Assembly (NCBI RefSeq): GCF_013363755.1
Contig: NZ_CP054840.1
Location: 324,001 to 388,000, forward strand
Source of the DNA: Comamonas antarctica
Lineage (GTDB): Bacteria > Pseudomonadota > Gammaproteobacteria > Burkholderiales > Burkholderiaceae_C
DNA: 64,000 nt
Reading direction: 5' to 3'
Below the pieces are notes generated by a model. It made no database searches. It was not told the DNA's origin and saw nothing but the letters and a program-made list of their open reading frames with translations. Shown here in pieces: positions 38,421-46,292 of this stretch. The translations under genes and the position numbers were made by a program. The number at the start of each line of letters is the position of its first letter. Within the stretch, counting starts at the first letter, position 1.

Positions 38421-39270
38421 AGGCGCGCGCTTTCAGCCCGACATGCTTGGCAGCCTGGTGCATGTGGGTGGAATGCCGCTGCAAGACGCGCTGGCCCGGC
38501 GCGCCGTGGACGACGGCGCGCTGCTCGGCGAGGAACTGCTGCGCATAGGCTATGCGGGCCGCGCGCGCGTGGGCTGCCCGTGCGTCGACAGCTTTGTCGA
38601 GCTGCATATCGAGCAGGGACCGGTGCTGGACCGCGAAGGCATTGCGATCGGCGTGGTCGAAGGCGTGCAAGGCATCTGCTGGACCGAGCTCACGTTCACC
38701 GGCCGCAGCAACCATGCGGGCACCACGCCCATGGCCTTGCGCCAGGACGCGGGCATGGCCGCGGCGCGCGTCGCGGCGCTGGTCCACGCATTGAGCCAGC
38801 GCTTCGCGGGGCGCCAGCTCGCCACCGTGGGCGCGCTCACGCTGCAGCCCAACCTCGTCAATGTGATTGCCCAGAGCGCGCTCATGACCGTCGATCTGCG
38901 CAACACCGACGGCGCGCTGCTGCAGCAGGCGCAGGGCGCACTGCTGGCCGGCGCGCGCCGCATCGCGGCCGAGCATGGCGTGCTGCTGAGCCACCGGCTG
39001 CTGGCCGATTTCGCGCCCGTGGCCTTCGACGCCGCGCTGGTCGACAGCGTGGAGCGCGCGGCCCGGGCACAAGGCCTGTCGACGCTGCGCCTGCCCAGCG
39101 GTGCGGGCCATGACGCGCAGATGCTGGCGCGCGTCTGCCCCACGGCCATGGTGTTCGTGCCCAGCCGCGACGGCCTGAGCCACAACGTGCGTGAATTCAC
39201 CGCGCCCGAGCAACTGGTGCAGGGTGCGAACGTGCTGCTGCAGGTGCTGCTCGAACGCGCCGACCGCTGA
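38419..39270 (+). pseudogene. 5'-truncated M20 amidohydrolase (hydantoinase/carbamoylase type)
   Basis: The C-terminal two thirds of an M20-family N-carbamoyl-L-amino-acid hydrolase/allantoate amidohydrolase. Homology starts abruptly at EGARFQPDMLGSL. It keeps the HIEQGPVL, GRSNHAGTTPM dimer/lid and VPSRDGLSHN motifs (the last holding a metal His). The first 130-140 residues with the HxD, Asp and Glu-Glu dinuclear metal ligands are missing. No upstream frame encodes them; the intact YhhN gene and a dispersed repeat occupy that space, so this is deletion rather than frameshift. An in-frame ATG at 38443 could give a 275-residue product, but it should be inactive. The intact carbamoylase-like gene follows after 34 bases. 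Confidence 0.8.
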
Positions 39271-39304
39271 TCCTCCCTCACCGCTTCATTCAAGGAATTC
39301 CAGG

Positions 39305-40261
39305 ATGTCCCGAATCGTCAATGTCGCCCTGGGCCAACTGGGCCCGGTGCAGCGCGCCGACTCCCGCACGGCCGTCGTCGCGCGCCTGTGCGCCATGATG
39401 CGCGAGGCGCACAGCCTCGGCGCACAGGTGATCGTCTACCCCGAACTCGCGCTCACGACCTTCTTTCCGCGCTGGTTCATCGAGGACGACGCCGAGATCG
39501 ACCGCTACTTCGAGCCGACCATGCCCAGCCGGGAAACACTGCCGCTGTTCGAACTCTCGCGCGCGCTTGGCGTGGGTTTTTACCTCGGCTATGCCGAGCT
39601 CGCCGAGGAGGGCGGCCGGCGCATGCGCTACAACAGCGCCATCCTCGTCGACCGCAGCGGCAGCATTGTCGGCAAGTACCGCAAGATCCACGTGCCCGGG
39701 CACTTCGAGCACGAGCCCTGGCGCAGGTTCCAGCATCTGGAGAAGCGCTATTTCACGCCGGGCAAGTCGTTCGACGTGTACCAGGCCTTTGGCGGCACCG
39801 TGGGCATGGCGCTGTGCAACGACCGGCGCTGGGCCGAGAGCTACCGCGTGATGGCGCTGCAGGGCGCGGAGCTGGTGTTCATTGGCTACAACACGCCGGT
39901 GCACAACGCGCCCGCGCCCCAGCACGACGACCTGTCGCTGTTCCACAACCAGCTTGCCGTGCAGGCTGGGGCCTACCAGAACGGCTGCTGGGTGGCGAGC
40001 GTCGCCAAGGGCGGGCTCGAGGAGGGCGTCGAGAGCATTGCCGGCAGCCTGCTGGTCGCGCCCTCGGGCGAGGTCGTGACGCGCTGCGTGACCAAGGATG
40101 ACGAAGTCGTGGTCGGCCGTTGCGACCTCGATTTCTGCGCGGTCTACAAGCGCACGACCTTCAACTTCGACCTGCACCGCCACCCCGAGTGCTACGGCCT
40201 GATCACCGCGCGCAAGGGCGAGACGCTGGCCGCGGATGGCACGCGGCTGACGGGGGCCTGA
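39305..40261 (+). CDS. Carbon-nitrogen hydrolase, N-carbamoyl-D-amino-acid-hydrolase-like
   Basis: A 318-residue nitrilase-superfamily enzyme. The Glu-Lys-Cys triad is complete: Glu47 in YPELALTTFFPRW, Lys127 in KYRKIHVPG and Cys171 in ALCNDRRW. The FFPRWFI and PHFEHEPWRRFQHLEKRYF-like segments are characteristic of D-carbamoylases, which release CO2 and ammonia from N-carbamoyl-D-amino acids. Length (about 305-320) fits. GGAATTCCAGG precedes the ATG. Its neighbour is a broken L-type amidohydrolase, suggesting remains of a hydantoin or pyrimidine-catabolic cluster. The exact substrate is inferred from family. Confidence 0.85.
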   Translation: MSRIVNVALGQLGPVQRADSRTAVVARLCAMMREAHSLGAQVIVYPELALTTFFPRWFIEDDAEIDRYFEPTMPSRETLPLFELSRALGVGFYLGYAELAEEGGRRMRYNSAILVDRSGSIVGKYRKIHVPGHFEHEPWRRFQHLEKRYFTPGKSFDVYQAFGGTVGMALCNDRRWAESYRVMALQGAELVFIGYNTPVHNAPAPQHDDLSLFHNQLAVQAGAYQNGCWVASVAKGGLEEGVESIAGSLLVAPSGEVVTRCVTKDDEVVVGRCDLDFCAVYKRTTFNFDLHRHPECYGLITARKGETLAADGTRLTGA

Positions 40262-40368
40262 ACGCCGCGCGCAATGCCTGGGTCGGCCGCAGGGCCGGGG
40301 CCCTGGCGCGCCGGCTGCGCTGGCTATGATCGGCGCGCCGCCGGCACCTCCGGCACGCGAGGATGGAT

Positions 40369-41139
40369 ATGGCGGATCTCCGTGGGCAGCCCATTGCGGC
40401 AACCGAGCCGCGGCCCGGCAGCGCGGCCGGCGCATGGCCGGATCCAGGCTTCGACGCCACCAGCGGCTACTGGCAGCGCATCGTCACGGCCGGGGAGCTG
40501 GCGCAGTCCGCGGCGCCGCCGTACCAGCGCAGCTATCCCGCGCGGCTGCGCGACGGTCGCTATCTGCTGCTGCCGCTGCGCGCGCTGCCCGGCGATCCCG
40601 GGCGCTGCATGGCATCGCTGGTGGCGAACCAGGCCGCGCTCGAGGTGGTGCAGGCGCTGGCCCAGTCCATGGTCGAGCAGGCGCGCGGCTTCACGGTCGA
40701 TGCCGTGGTCGGGCTGCCGACGCTGGGCCTGTCGTTGGCGCCCGCCGTGGCGCGCGGCCTGGGCCATGCGCGCTTCATTCCCCTGGGTTTCTCGCGCAAG
40801 TACTGGTACCGCGACGAGCTGTCCGAGCCGGTGCGCTCGATCACCTCGCCGGGCCAGGACCGGCGGCTGTATCTCGATCCGCACCAGGCGGCGCTGCTCG
40901 GCGGCAGGCGCGTGCTGATCGTCGACGACACCGTGAGCACCGGCTCGACCATGCTCTCGGCCCTGCGGCTGCTCGAGCGTTGCGGTGCGCAGGTGGTGGC
41001 GGCCGCGGTGGCCATGCGCCAGGGCACGCGCTGGCGCGAGCGCCTGCGCCAGGCCGGTGGCCGGCCGGTGCCGGTGCTGGGCGCGCTGGACGCGCCCATG
41101 CTGGTGCGCACGCCGGCGGGCTGGATGCCCGAAGCTTGA
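40369..41139 (+). CDS. Phosphoribosyltransferase-family protein
   Basis: A 256-residue type I PRTase-fold protein. The PRPP-binding loop RRVLIVDDTVSTGSTML is canonical, with the flexible SRKYWYRDELSEPVRSI segment upstream. The N-terminal 45 residues are Ala/Pro-rich. It resembles adenine/orotate-type PRTases of unknown base specificity, not a classical Apt or PyrE. I chose the ATG at 40369 because a GAGG lies 6 bases upstream; the ATG at 40363 would overlap that site. It follows the carbamoylase-like gene by 107 bases on the same strand. Confidence 0.8.
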   Translation: MADLRGQPIAATEPRPGSAAGAWPDPGFDATSGYWQRIVTAGELAQSAAPPYQRSYPARLRDGRYLLLPLRALPGDPGRCMASLVANQAALEVVQALAQSMVEQARGFTVDAVVGLPTLGLSLAPAVARGLGHARFIPLGFSRKYWYRDELSEPVRSITSPGQDRRLYLDPHQAALLGGRRVLIVDDTVSTGSTMLSALRLLERCGAQVVAAAVAMRQGTRWRERLRQAGGRPVPVLGALDAPMLVRTPAGWMPEA

Positions 41140-41147
41140 GGCCGGCG

Positions 41148-41624
41148 TCAGGCCGGCGGTGCCAGGCTGGCCGTGCACTTCTGCGCCAGCGCCATCAGAT
41201 AGCCCTCGGCAATCGACAACCCGTGATAGGAGTCGGTCTCGAACAGGCGCAGCGGCATGGCGTCGTGATCGAGGCGCACCTGCTCGCGATTCTTCAGGAC
41301 GGCGTAGTACTTGCCGCTGTCCTTGTCGCGGCGGATCTCGAAGCTCGCGTCCTTGAGGCTCAGCCGGCGGGCGTGGCGCGTGTCGCCTTCGATCACGGTC
41401 ACGGTGCAGCGGTCGCGCTCGTCCTCGAACTCCCAGTCGTCGCCAATCAGCGACAGGCGCGCGATCTGGTTCAGCGCATCGGCGAGCTGGTTGGGCGAAG
41501 CCCGGTCCTTGTCGATGACCACATCCTCGGTCGGATAGCCTTCGGTCAGCCGCTCGCGGAACTCGGAGCAGGCGCTCAGCGCAGCCAGGGCCGCTGCGCC
41601 GCACAGCATCGGGATCTTGTTCAT
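41148..41624 (-). CDS. Predicted lipoprotein, function unknown
   Basis: A 158-residue protein with a lipoprotein signal: MNKIPMLCGAAALAALSAC, lipid-anchor Cys19 in the lipobox LSAC. The mature part has mixed alpha/beta character with two Cys (RCTVTVIEG and QKCTASL) that could form a disulfide. I do not recognise the family. It starts 42 bases after the TerC-family gene on the same strand, so the two are probably co-transcribed. Confidence 0.75.
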   Translation of the reverse strand: MNKIPMLCGAAALAALSACSEFRERLTEGYPTEDVVIDKDRASPNQLADALNQIARLSLIGDDWEFEDERDRCTVTVIEGDTRHARRLSLKDASFEIRRDKDSGKYYAVLKNREQVRLDHDAMPLRLFETDSYHGLSIAEGYLMALAQKCTASLAPPA

Positions 41625-41666
41625 GGAAGAGGCGCCCTGCCGGCGCGGGCCGGCAGGGCAGGGCCA

Positions 41667-43220
41667 TCAATGTTGCGCGGGACCAATTCTCTCGATGCTC
41701 ACCTTGCCAAGCACATCGTCTTCGTTTTCCAGCACCGTGAAGCGCCAGTCGCCGATGTCGATCTGCGTGCCCTTGGCCGGCACGCCGCCATGGCGGTCGG
41801 TGAGCAGGCCGCTGAGCGTGGCATAGAAGTCGTTGGCATGGATCAGCTGCTGCGTGTCGAGCAGCTGCTGCACCAGATGCGGGTCGGTGGCGCCGCTGGC
41901 GATCCACAGGTTGTCGTGCTCGGCCGACTTCTGGATGGTGAAGGTCTCGTCCTCATCCGGGAACTCGCCGGCAATGGCTTCGAGCACGTCGATCGGCGTC
42001 ACCACGCCGCACATCACGTTGAACTCGTTCTTGACGATGACCATGCGCCCCTTGGAGGTCCGCAGGTCGTTGAGCAGCGCAATGACGCCCGTGCTTTCCT
42101 GCACGAACAGCGGGCGCTTGATGGTGCCGGGCTGGATCGAGCCGAACTGCATCAGGTCGCGCAGCATGTCCTTGGCGCGCGCCACGCCGACCAGCTCGTC
42201 GATGCTGTCGTTGCAGACCGGCAGGTAGCTGTGCGGGTTGTCGTTGAGCGACAGCCGGATGTCCTCGGCATCGCCGTTGAGGTCCACCCAGTCGACGTCC
42301 GACACCGGCGTCATGATCGAGCGCACCTTGCGCTCGGCCAGCGACAGCACGCCCGTGACCATCAGCCGTTCCTCGGGCGCAAAGGCCTGGGGCTCGGCCG
42401 GCGTATCGGCGCTCGCGGCCTCGTGCACCGCATGCGCCTGGCGCGCCGACATCAGCGACAGCACCTTGTTGGCCGTGCGCTCGCGCAGCGGAATGCGCTG
42501 CTCCAGCGCCTTGGCATTGCGCGACGTGACCTGGTTGAAGAACTCGATCAGGATCGAGAAGCCAATGGCCGCATAGAGGTAGCCCTTGGGCACATGGAAG
42601 CCCAGGCCTTCGGCGACCAGGCTGAAGCCGATCATCAGCAGGAAGCTCAGGCACAGCACGATCACCGTCGGGTGCGCGTTGACGAAGCGCGTCAGCGGCT
42701 TCGACGCCAGCAGCATGACGCCGATCGAGATGACCACGGCGGCCATCATGACCGGCAGGTCGTCGACCATGCCCACGGCGGTGATCACCGCATCCAGCGA
42801 GAACACCGCGTCGAGGATCACGATCTGCGTCACGACCGCGAAGAAGCTCGAGTAGCCCTTGCCGGCATTCGAGGAGTGGGTCACTCCTTCCATGCGTTCA
42901 TGCAGTTCGGTGGTGGCCTTGAAGATCAGGAACAGTCCGCCGAGCAGCAGGATCAGGTCGCGTCCCGAGAAGGACAGCGGTCCGAGATTGATCAGTGGCG
43001 TGGTGAGCGTGGCGATCCAGGAGATGATCGTCAGCAGGCCCAGGCGCATGAACAGCGCGAGGCTCAGGCCGATGATCCGGGCCTTGTCCCGCTGGTGCGG
43101 CGGGAGCTTTTCGGAAAGGATGGCGATGAAGATGAGATTGTCGATGCCCAGGACGATCTCGAGCAGCACCAGGGTCATGAGGCCGACCCAGATGGCGGGG
43201 TCGCTGAATAACTCGATCAT
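41667..43220 (-). CDS. TerC-family membrane protein with CBS pair and CorC domain
   Basis: A 517-residue inner-membrane protein like E. coli YoaE/YegH. The TerC part (about 1-240) has seven hydrophobic helices with the conserved acidic motifs [15 protein letters not shown] and [18 protein letters not shown]. Two CBS motifs follow (about 300-420; [14 protein letters not shown] and [18 protein letters not shown]), then a CorC/HlyC domain (about 430-512; [29 protein letters not shown]). TerC relatives are linked to Mn2+ export or metalation of exported proteins, and the CBS/CorC part suggests nucleotide-regulated ion handling. A hairpin covers its ribosome site. Confidence 0.92.
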   Translation of the reverse strand: MIELFSDPAIWVGLMTLVLLEIVLGIDNLIFIAILSEKLPPHQRDKARIIGLSLALFMRLGLLTIISWIATLTTPLINLGPLSFSGRDLILLLGGLFLIFKATTELHERMEGVTHSSNAGKGYSSFFAVVTQIVILDAVFSLDAVITAVGMVDDLPVMMAAVVISIGVMLLASKPLTRFVNAHPTVIVLCLSFLLMIGFSLVAEGLGFHVPKGYLYAAIGFSILIEFFNQVTSRNAKALEQRIPLRERTANKVLSLMSARQAHAVHEAASADTPAEPQAFAPEERLMVTGVLSLAERKVRSIMTPVSDVDWVDLNGDAEDIRLSLNDNPHSYLPVCNDSIDELVGVARAKDMLRDLMQFGSIQPGTIKRPLFVQESTGVIALLNDLRTSKGRMVIVKNEFNVMCGVVTPIDVLEAIAGEFPDEDETFTIQKSAEHDNLWIASGATDPHLVQQLLDTQQLIHANDFYATLSGLLTDRHGGVPAKGTQIDIGDWRFTVLENEDDVLGKVSIERIGPAQH

Positions 43221-43224
43221 TGGC

Positions 43225-43253
43225 GGCCTCCATCGGGAGTGGAAATGGAGGCC
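43225..43253 (-). promoter_or_regulatory. Hairpin sequestering the TerC-gene Shine-Dalgarno
   Basis: On the minus strand GGCCTCCA (43253-43246) and TGGAGGCC (43232-43225) form a perfect 8-bp stem with a 13-base loop. The 3' arm contains GGAGG, exactly 6 bases before the ATG at 43220, so the ribosome site is fully paired. This fits translational control by temperature, ligand or leader translation. It does not match the yybP-ykoY Mn riboswitch consensus. Confidence 0.65.
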
Positions 43254-43407
43254 GGAATTAACGCATCGTTTGCCGCGGGGGCAGGTTTGTCAGGCATGTT
43301 CTTGCAGTTGGCTGAGGACGTTCTCAGAGCCGCATTCTGCAAGAAAGTTCAAGCCGTCTCCAAAATTCGTCCCCACGGCGCGCTGCCCCGGGGCCGGGAA
43401 TTGCGGC

Positions 43408-43602
43408 TCAATTGCGGCGCTTGAGCATCCGGTCGATCTTCTGGTCCGTCTTGTACTGGCTCAGCGCATACACGGCCCAGATGGCCGCCGGAATCCAGCC
43501 GATCAGCGTGATCTGCAGCACCAGGCACAGCAATCCGGAAAATGGCCGGCCGATGGTGAAGAACACGGAAAAGGGCAGCAGCAGGGCAAGAAGCAGTCGC
43601 AT
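43408..43602 (-). CDS. YqaE/Pmp3-family small membrane protein
   Basis: A 64-residue proteolipid with two hydrophobic helices (about 2-24 and 25-48) and a basic, hydrophilic C-terminus (YKTDQKIDRMLKRRN). The family motif appears as LVLQITLIGWIPAAIWAVYAL. Pmp3/YqaE proteins affect membrane potential and salt tolerance; the bacterial mechanism is unknown. It lies between the histidine phosphatase and TerC genes on the same strand; upstream of TerC there is a 187-base leader. Confidence 0.88.
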   Translation of the reverse strand: MRLLLALLLPFSVFFTIGRPFSGLLCLVLQITLIGWIPAAIWAVYALSQYKTDQKIDRMLKRRN

Positions 43603-43652
43603 GGTGATCCATCAAAGATGAGCCAGCGGTCCTAAGCCGCCGCAGGCCGTAC

Positions 43653-44288
43653 TCAACATATTTCGTCGCGCGCCGTATTTTCAAGATGGCTGGTGTCGGC
43701 CCAGCCCACCAGACCCAGGCCCTGCGGGCTCCACAGCAGCCGGTTGATGGCCGCGTTGCCGAGCGCAAAGGTGCGCGGCGCCTGCAGCTCCTGGCCCGTG
43801 GCCAGGCGGTACAGCGTGTCGAGCACGCCGCCGTGCGCCGTGAGCACGATCAGCTCGCCCGCGTGGCGTGCGGCCAGCCGCTCGACGGTGGCGCGCACGC
43901 GCTCGCGCAGCATGCGCAGCGATTCACCGCCCGGCGGCGTGAATTCGGGGTCGCGCTGGCGCCAGCGCTGCGCGACTTCGGGCAGCTCGGCTTCGAGCTC
44001 GGCAAAGGTCCGGCCTTCGTAGATGCCGAAGCTGCGCTCGCGCAAGCCGGGGTCGGCCGCGAGCGGCGCGCCCGTGGCGCGGGCCACGGCCTCGGCGGTC
44101 TGGTACGCGCGCTGCAGGTCGCTGCTGTAGATCTGCGCCACGGGCTCATCGACCAGCGCCCGGCCCGCCTGCTCGGCCTGCCACAGGCCCAGTTCGTTGA
44201 GCGGAATGTCCTGGTGGCCCTGCAGGCGGGCGCTGGCGTTCCAGGGGGTTTCTCCGTGGCGGATGGCAATGATGCGGGTGGCTTGCAT
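43653..44288 (-). CDS. Histidine phosphatase (phosphoglycerate-mutase-like)
   Basis: A 211-residue branch-1 histidine phosphatase. The catalytic RHGETPWN is at 10-17 (His11 phosphorylated), the second phosphate-binding Arg lies in SDLQRAYQTAEAV, and the second catalytic His in VLTAHGGVLDTLYR. The acid/base Glu is in LRERSFGIYEG. It resembles GpmB/CobC-type broad phosphatases; the substrate cannot be assigned. I chose the ATG at 44288; a TTG at 44300 would add four residues. It is divergent from the peptide transporter operon, separated by 226 bases in which I see no other feature. Confidence 0.9.
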   Translation of the reverse strand: MQATRIIAIRHGETPWNASARLQGHQDIPLNELGLWQAEQAGRALVDEPVAQIYSSDLQRAYQTAEAVARATGAPLAADPGLRERSFGIYEGRTFAELEAELPEVAQRWRQRDPEFTPPGGESLRMLRERVRATVERLAARHAGELIVLTAHGGVLDTLYRLATGQELQAPRTFALGNAAINRLLWSPQGLGLVGWADTSHLENTARDEIC

Positions 44289-44514
44289 GCGGCGGAACAA
44301 TCAAGAGGCGGTAACCGGCGATTGTGCGGCAACCGGCTTGGCCGGGCCGCAGAAGGGTTTCGAGCGCCGTGCCCGCCAGGCAAAGGCGGTGCTGCTGCGC
44401 ATGCACGCGCGGCAGTGGCCGACACAGGGGCGGTGCTTGCATCCTTTGCCGGGGCGCGGGCCGCCGCCAAGATCGCAGGCAGTACCTGTCCCACCTTTAG
44501 CCAAGGAGACTGCG

Positions 44515-46104
44515 ATGCTGCGCAAACCACTGCTTTCTTCGCTTCTGGCTGCCGGCCTGCTGGCCGCGGCAGGCGCCCCGGCCGAAACGCTGCGCTGGGC
44601 GCGCGCGTCGGATCCCACCTCGCTCGATCCACATGCCTTCAATGTCGGCACCAATTTCGCGCTGCTGCACCAGATGTACGAGACGCTGCTGACGCGCGAC
44701 GCGCGCGGCCGGCTGGTGCCCGCGCTGGCCACGTCCTGGAACATGACCAGCGACCCCACGGTCTGGGAGTTCAAGCTGCGCCCGGGCGTGAAGTTCCATG
44801 ACGGTGCAACGCTCGGCGCCAGGGACGTGGTGTTCTCGCTGAACCGTGCCAGGGGCCCGACGGCGCAGGTCAAGTCGCTGCTGTCGTCCATGGTCGAGGC
44901 CAGGGCGGTCGACGACCTCACGGTGCAGGTCAAGACCAGCGGTCCGAACCTGATCTTTCCCAACAACCTCACCAACCTGTTCATCATGAACGAGGCCTGG
45001 GCCAAGGCCAAGGGCGCCACGGCCACGCAGGATGCGGCCACCAGCATCGAGAACTTCGCCACGCGCAACGCCAACGGCACGGGCCCCTACCGGCTGGTCA
45101 GCCGCGAGCAGGATGCGAAGACCGTGATGAAGCTCCACCCCCAATACTGGGGCAAGGGCCAGGCGCTGCTGCAGGTCACCGAGCTGATCTATGTGCCGAT
45201 CAAGTCGCCGGCCACGCGCATTGCCGCGCTGCTGTCGGGCGAGGTCGACTTCACCCAGGACGTGCCGGCGCAGGACGTGGCGCGCCTCAAGCAGGACCCG
45301 CGCCTGCGCATCAACGAAGGGCCGGAGAACCGCTCCATCTTCCTGGGCCTCAATGTCGGCGCCAGGGAACTCAAGTATTCGACGCTCAAGGGCCGCAACC
45401 CGCTGGCCAATGCGCGCGTGCGCGAAGCCATCCACCTGGCGATCGACCGCGATGCGATCAGGCGCTCGGTCATGCGCGGGCTGTCGATTCCCTCGGGCAT
45501 CATCGCGCCGCCGTTCGTGCATGGCTACACCAAGGCCATGGCGGCCTATCCCCAGGTCGACGTGCCGCGCGCGAAGAAGCTGATGGCCGATGCCGGCTAT
45601 GCCGACGGCTTCGATCTCACGCTGTACTCGACCAATGACCGCTATGTGAACGACGAGGCGATCAGCACCGCCGTCGCCGGTTTCCTGGGCCGCATCGGCA
45701 TCAAGACCACGGTGGTCGCGCGGCCGATCGCGCAGCACAGCGTGGCCATCAACAACGCCGACGCCGACTTCTACCTGTTCGGCTGGGGCGTGCCGACCTA
45801 TGACTCGGCCTATATCTTCGACTTCCTGGTCTATACGCGCGGCAAGGACGGGCGCGGGCCGACCAATGCCACGGGCTTCAGCAATGCGCGCGTCGATGCC
45901 GACATTGCTTCGCTGGCCGCCGAGGCCGACAAGGCAAAGCGCGACGCGGCCATACAGCGCATCTGGGACGTGGTGCAGAAGGAGCGCTTCTACATTCCGC
46001 TGCATGACCAGATGGTGCATTTCGCCTCCATCCGGCGGCTCAACATCCCGGTCCATCCGGAAAACGAGGTGCATTTCAAGGACGTCAAGTTTGAAACCAA
46101 GTGA
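44515..46104 (+). CDS. Peptide/nickel-type ABC transporter substrate-binding protein, copy 1
   Basis: A 529-residue SBP_bac_5 periplasmic receptor. The signal peptide ends near APA at 21-23; the mature protein starts ETLRWARASDPTSLDPHAFN. Family motifs include VWEFKLRPGVKFHDG and GTGPYRL. AAGGAG lies 6 bases before the ATG. It is the first gene of the dpp-like operon, and the next gene is a full-length paralogue of the same length. Relatives bind peptides, opines or glutathione; the ligand is unknown. Confidence 0.93.
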   Translation: MLRKPLLSSLLAAGLLAAAGAPAETLRWARASDPTSLDPHAFNVGTNFALLHQMYETLLTRDARGRLVPALATSWNMTSDPTVWEFKLRPGVKFHDGATLGARDVVFSLNRARGPTAQVKSLLSSMVEARAVDDLTVQVKTSGPNLIFPNNLTNLFIMNEAWAKAKGATATQDAATSIENFATRNANGTGPYRLVSREQDAKTVMKLHPQYWGKGQALLQVTELIYVPIKSPATRIAALLSGEVDFTQDVPAQDVARLKQDPRLRINEGPENRSIFLGLNVGARELKYSTLKGRNPLANARVREAIHLAIDRDAIRRSVMRGLSIPSGIIAPPFVHGYTKAMAAYPQVDVPRAKKLMADAGYADGFDLTLYSTNDRYVNDEAISTAVAGFLGRIGIKTTVVARPIAQHSVAINNADADFYLFGWGVPTYDSAYIFDFLVYTRGKDGRGPTNATGFSNARVDADIASLAAEADKAKRDAAIQRIWDVVQKERFYIPLHDQMVHFASIRRLNIPVHPENEVHFKDVKFETK

Positions 46105-46106
46105 CA

Positions 46107-46179
46107 CATCTTGGGTGGGCCGGGCCGCGATGCCCTGACGTTTACCCCCTTGATTGCCGTGATGTGCCACCCCAAGATG
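46107..46179 (+). promoter_or_regulatory. Intercistronic inverted repeat between the two binding-protein genes
   Basis: CATCTTGGGTGG (46107-46118, immediately after the stop of copy 1) is complementary to CCACCCCAAGATG (46167-46179) with one bulged C. The rest of the 188-base gap shows no gene. Such stems often stabilise the upstream binding-protein mRNA or attenuate read-through. Confidence 0.5.
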
Positions 46180-46292
46180 GCTGCGGCACAGGATGCGGGC
46201 CTGGATCTTGCATCGGTGTGGCGTGCAATGCGGCAGCGGGCGGGAAAGCTGCGCGCTGCTTGGCTTCTTTCACTTTGTTGGGGGGAAATGCG

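Noticed and set aside
38290..38442. Frameshift rather than deletion at the start of the M20 amidohydrolase
   Set aside because: None of the three forward frames upstream encodes the missing metal-binding region; the intact YhhN gene occupies that DNA.
43221..43407. yybP-ykoY manganese riboswitch before the TerC gene
   Set aside because: The conserved loop sequences are not found; only the ribosome-site hairpin is supported.
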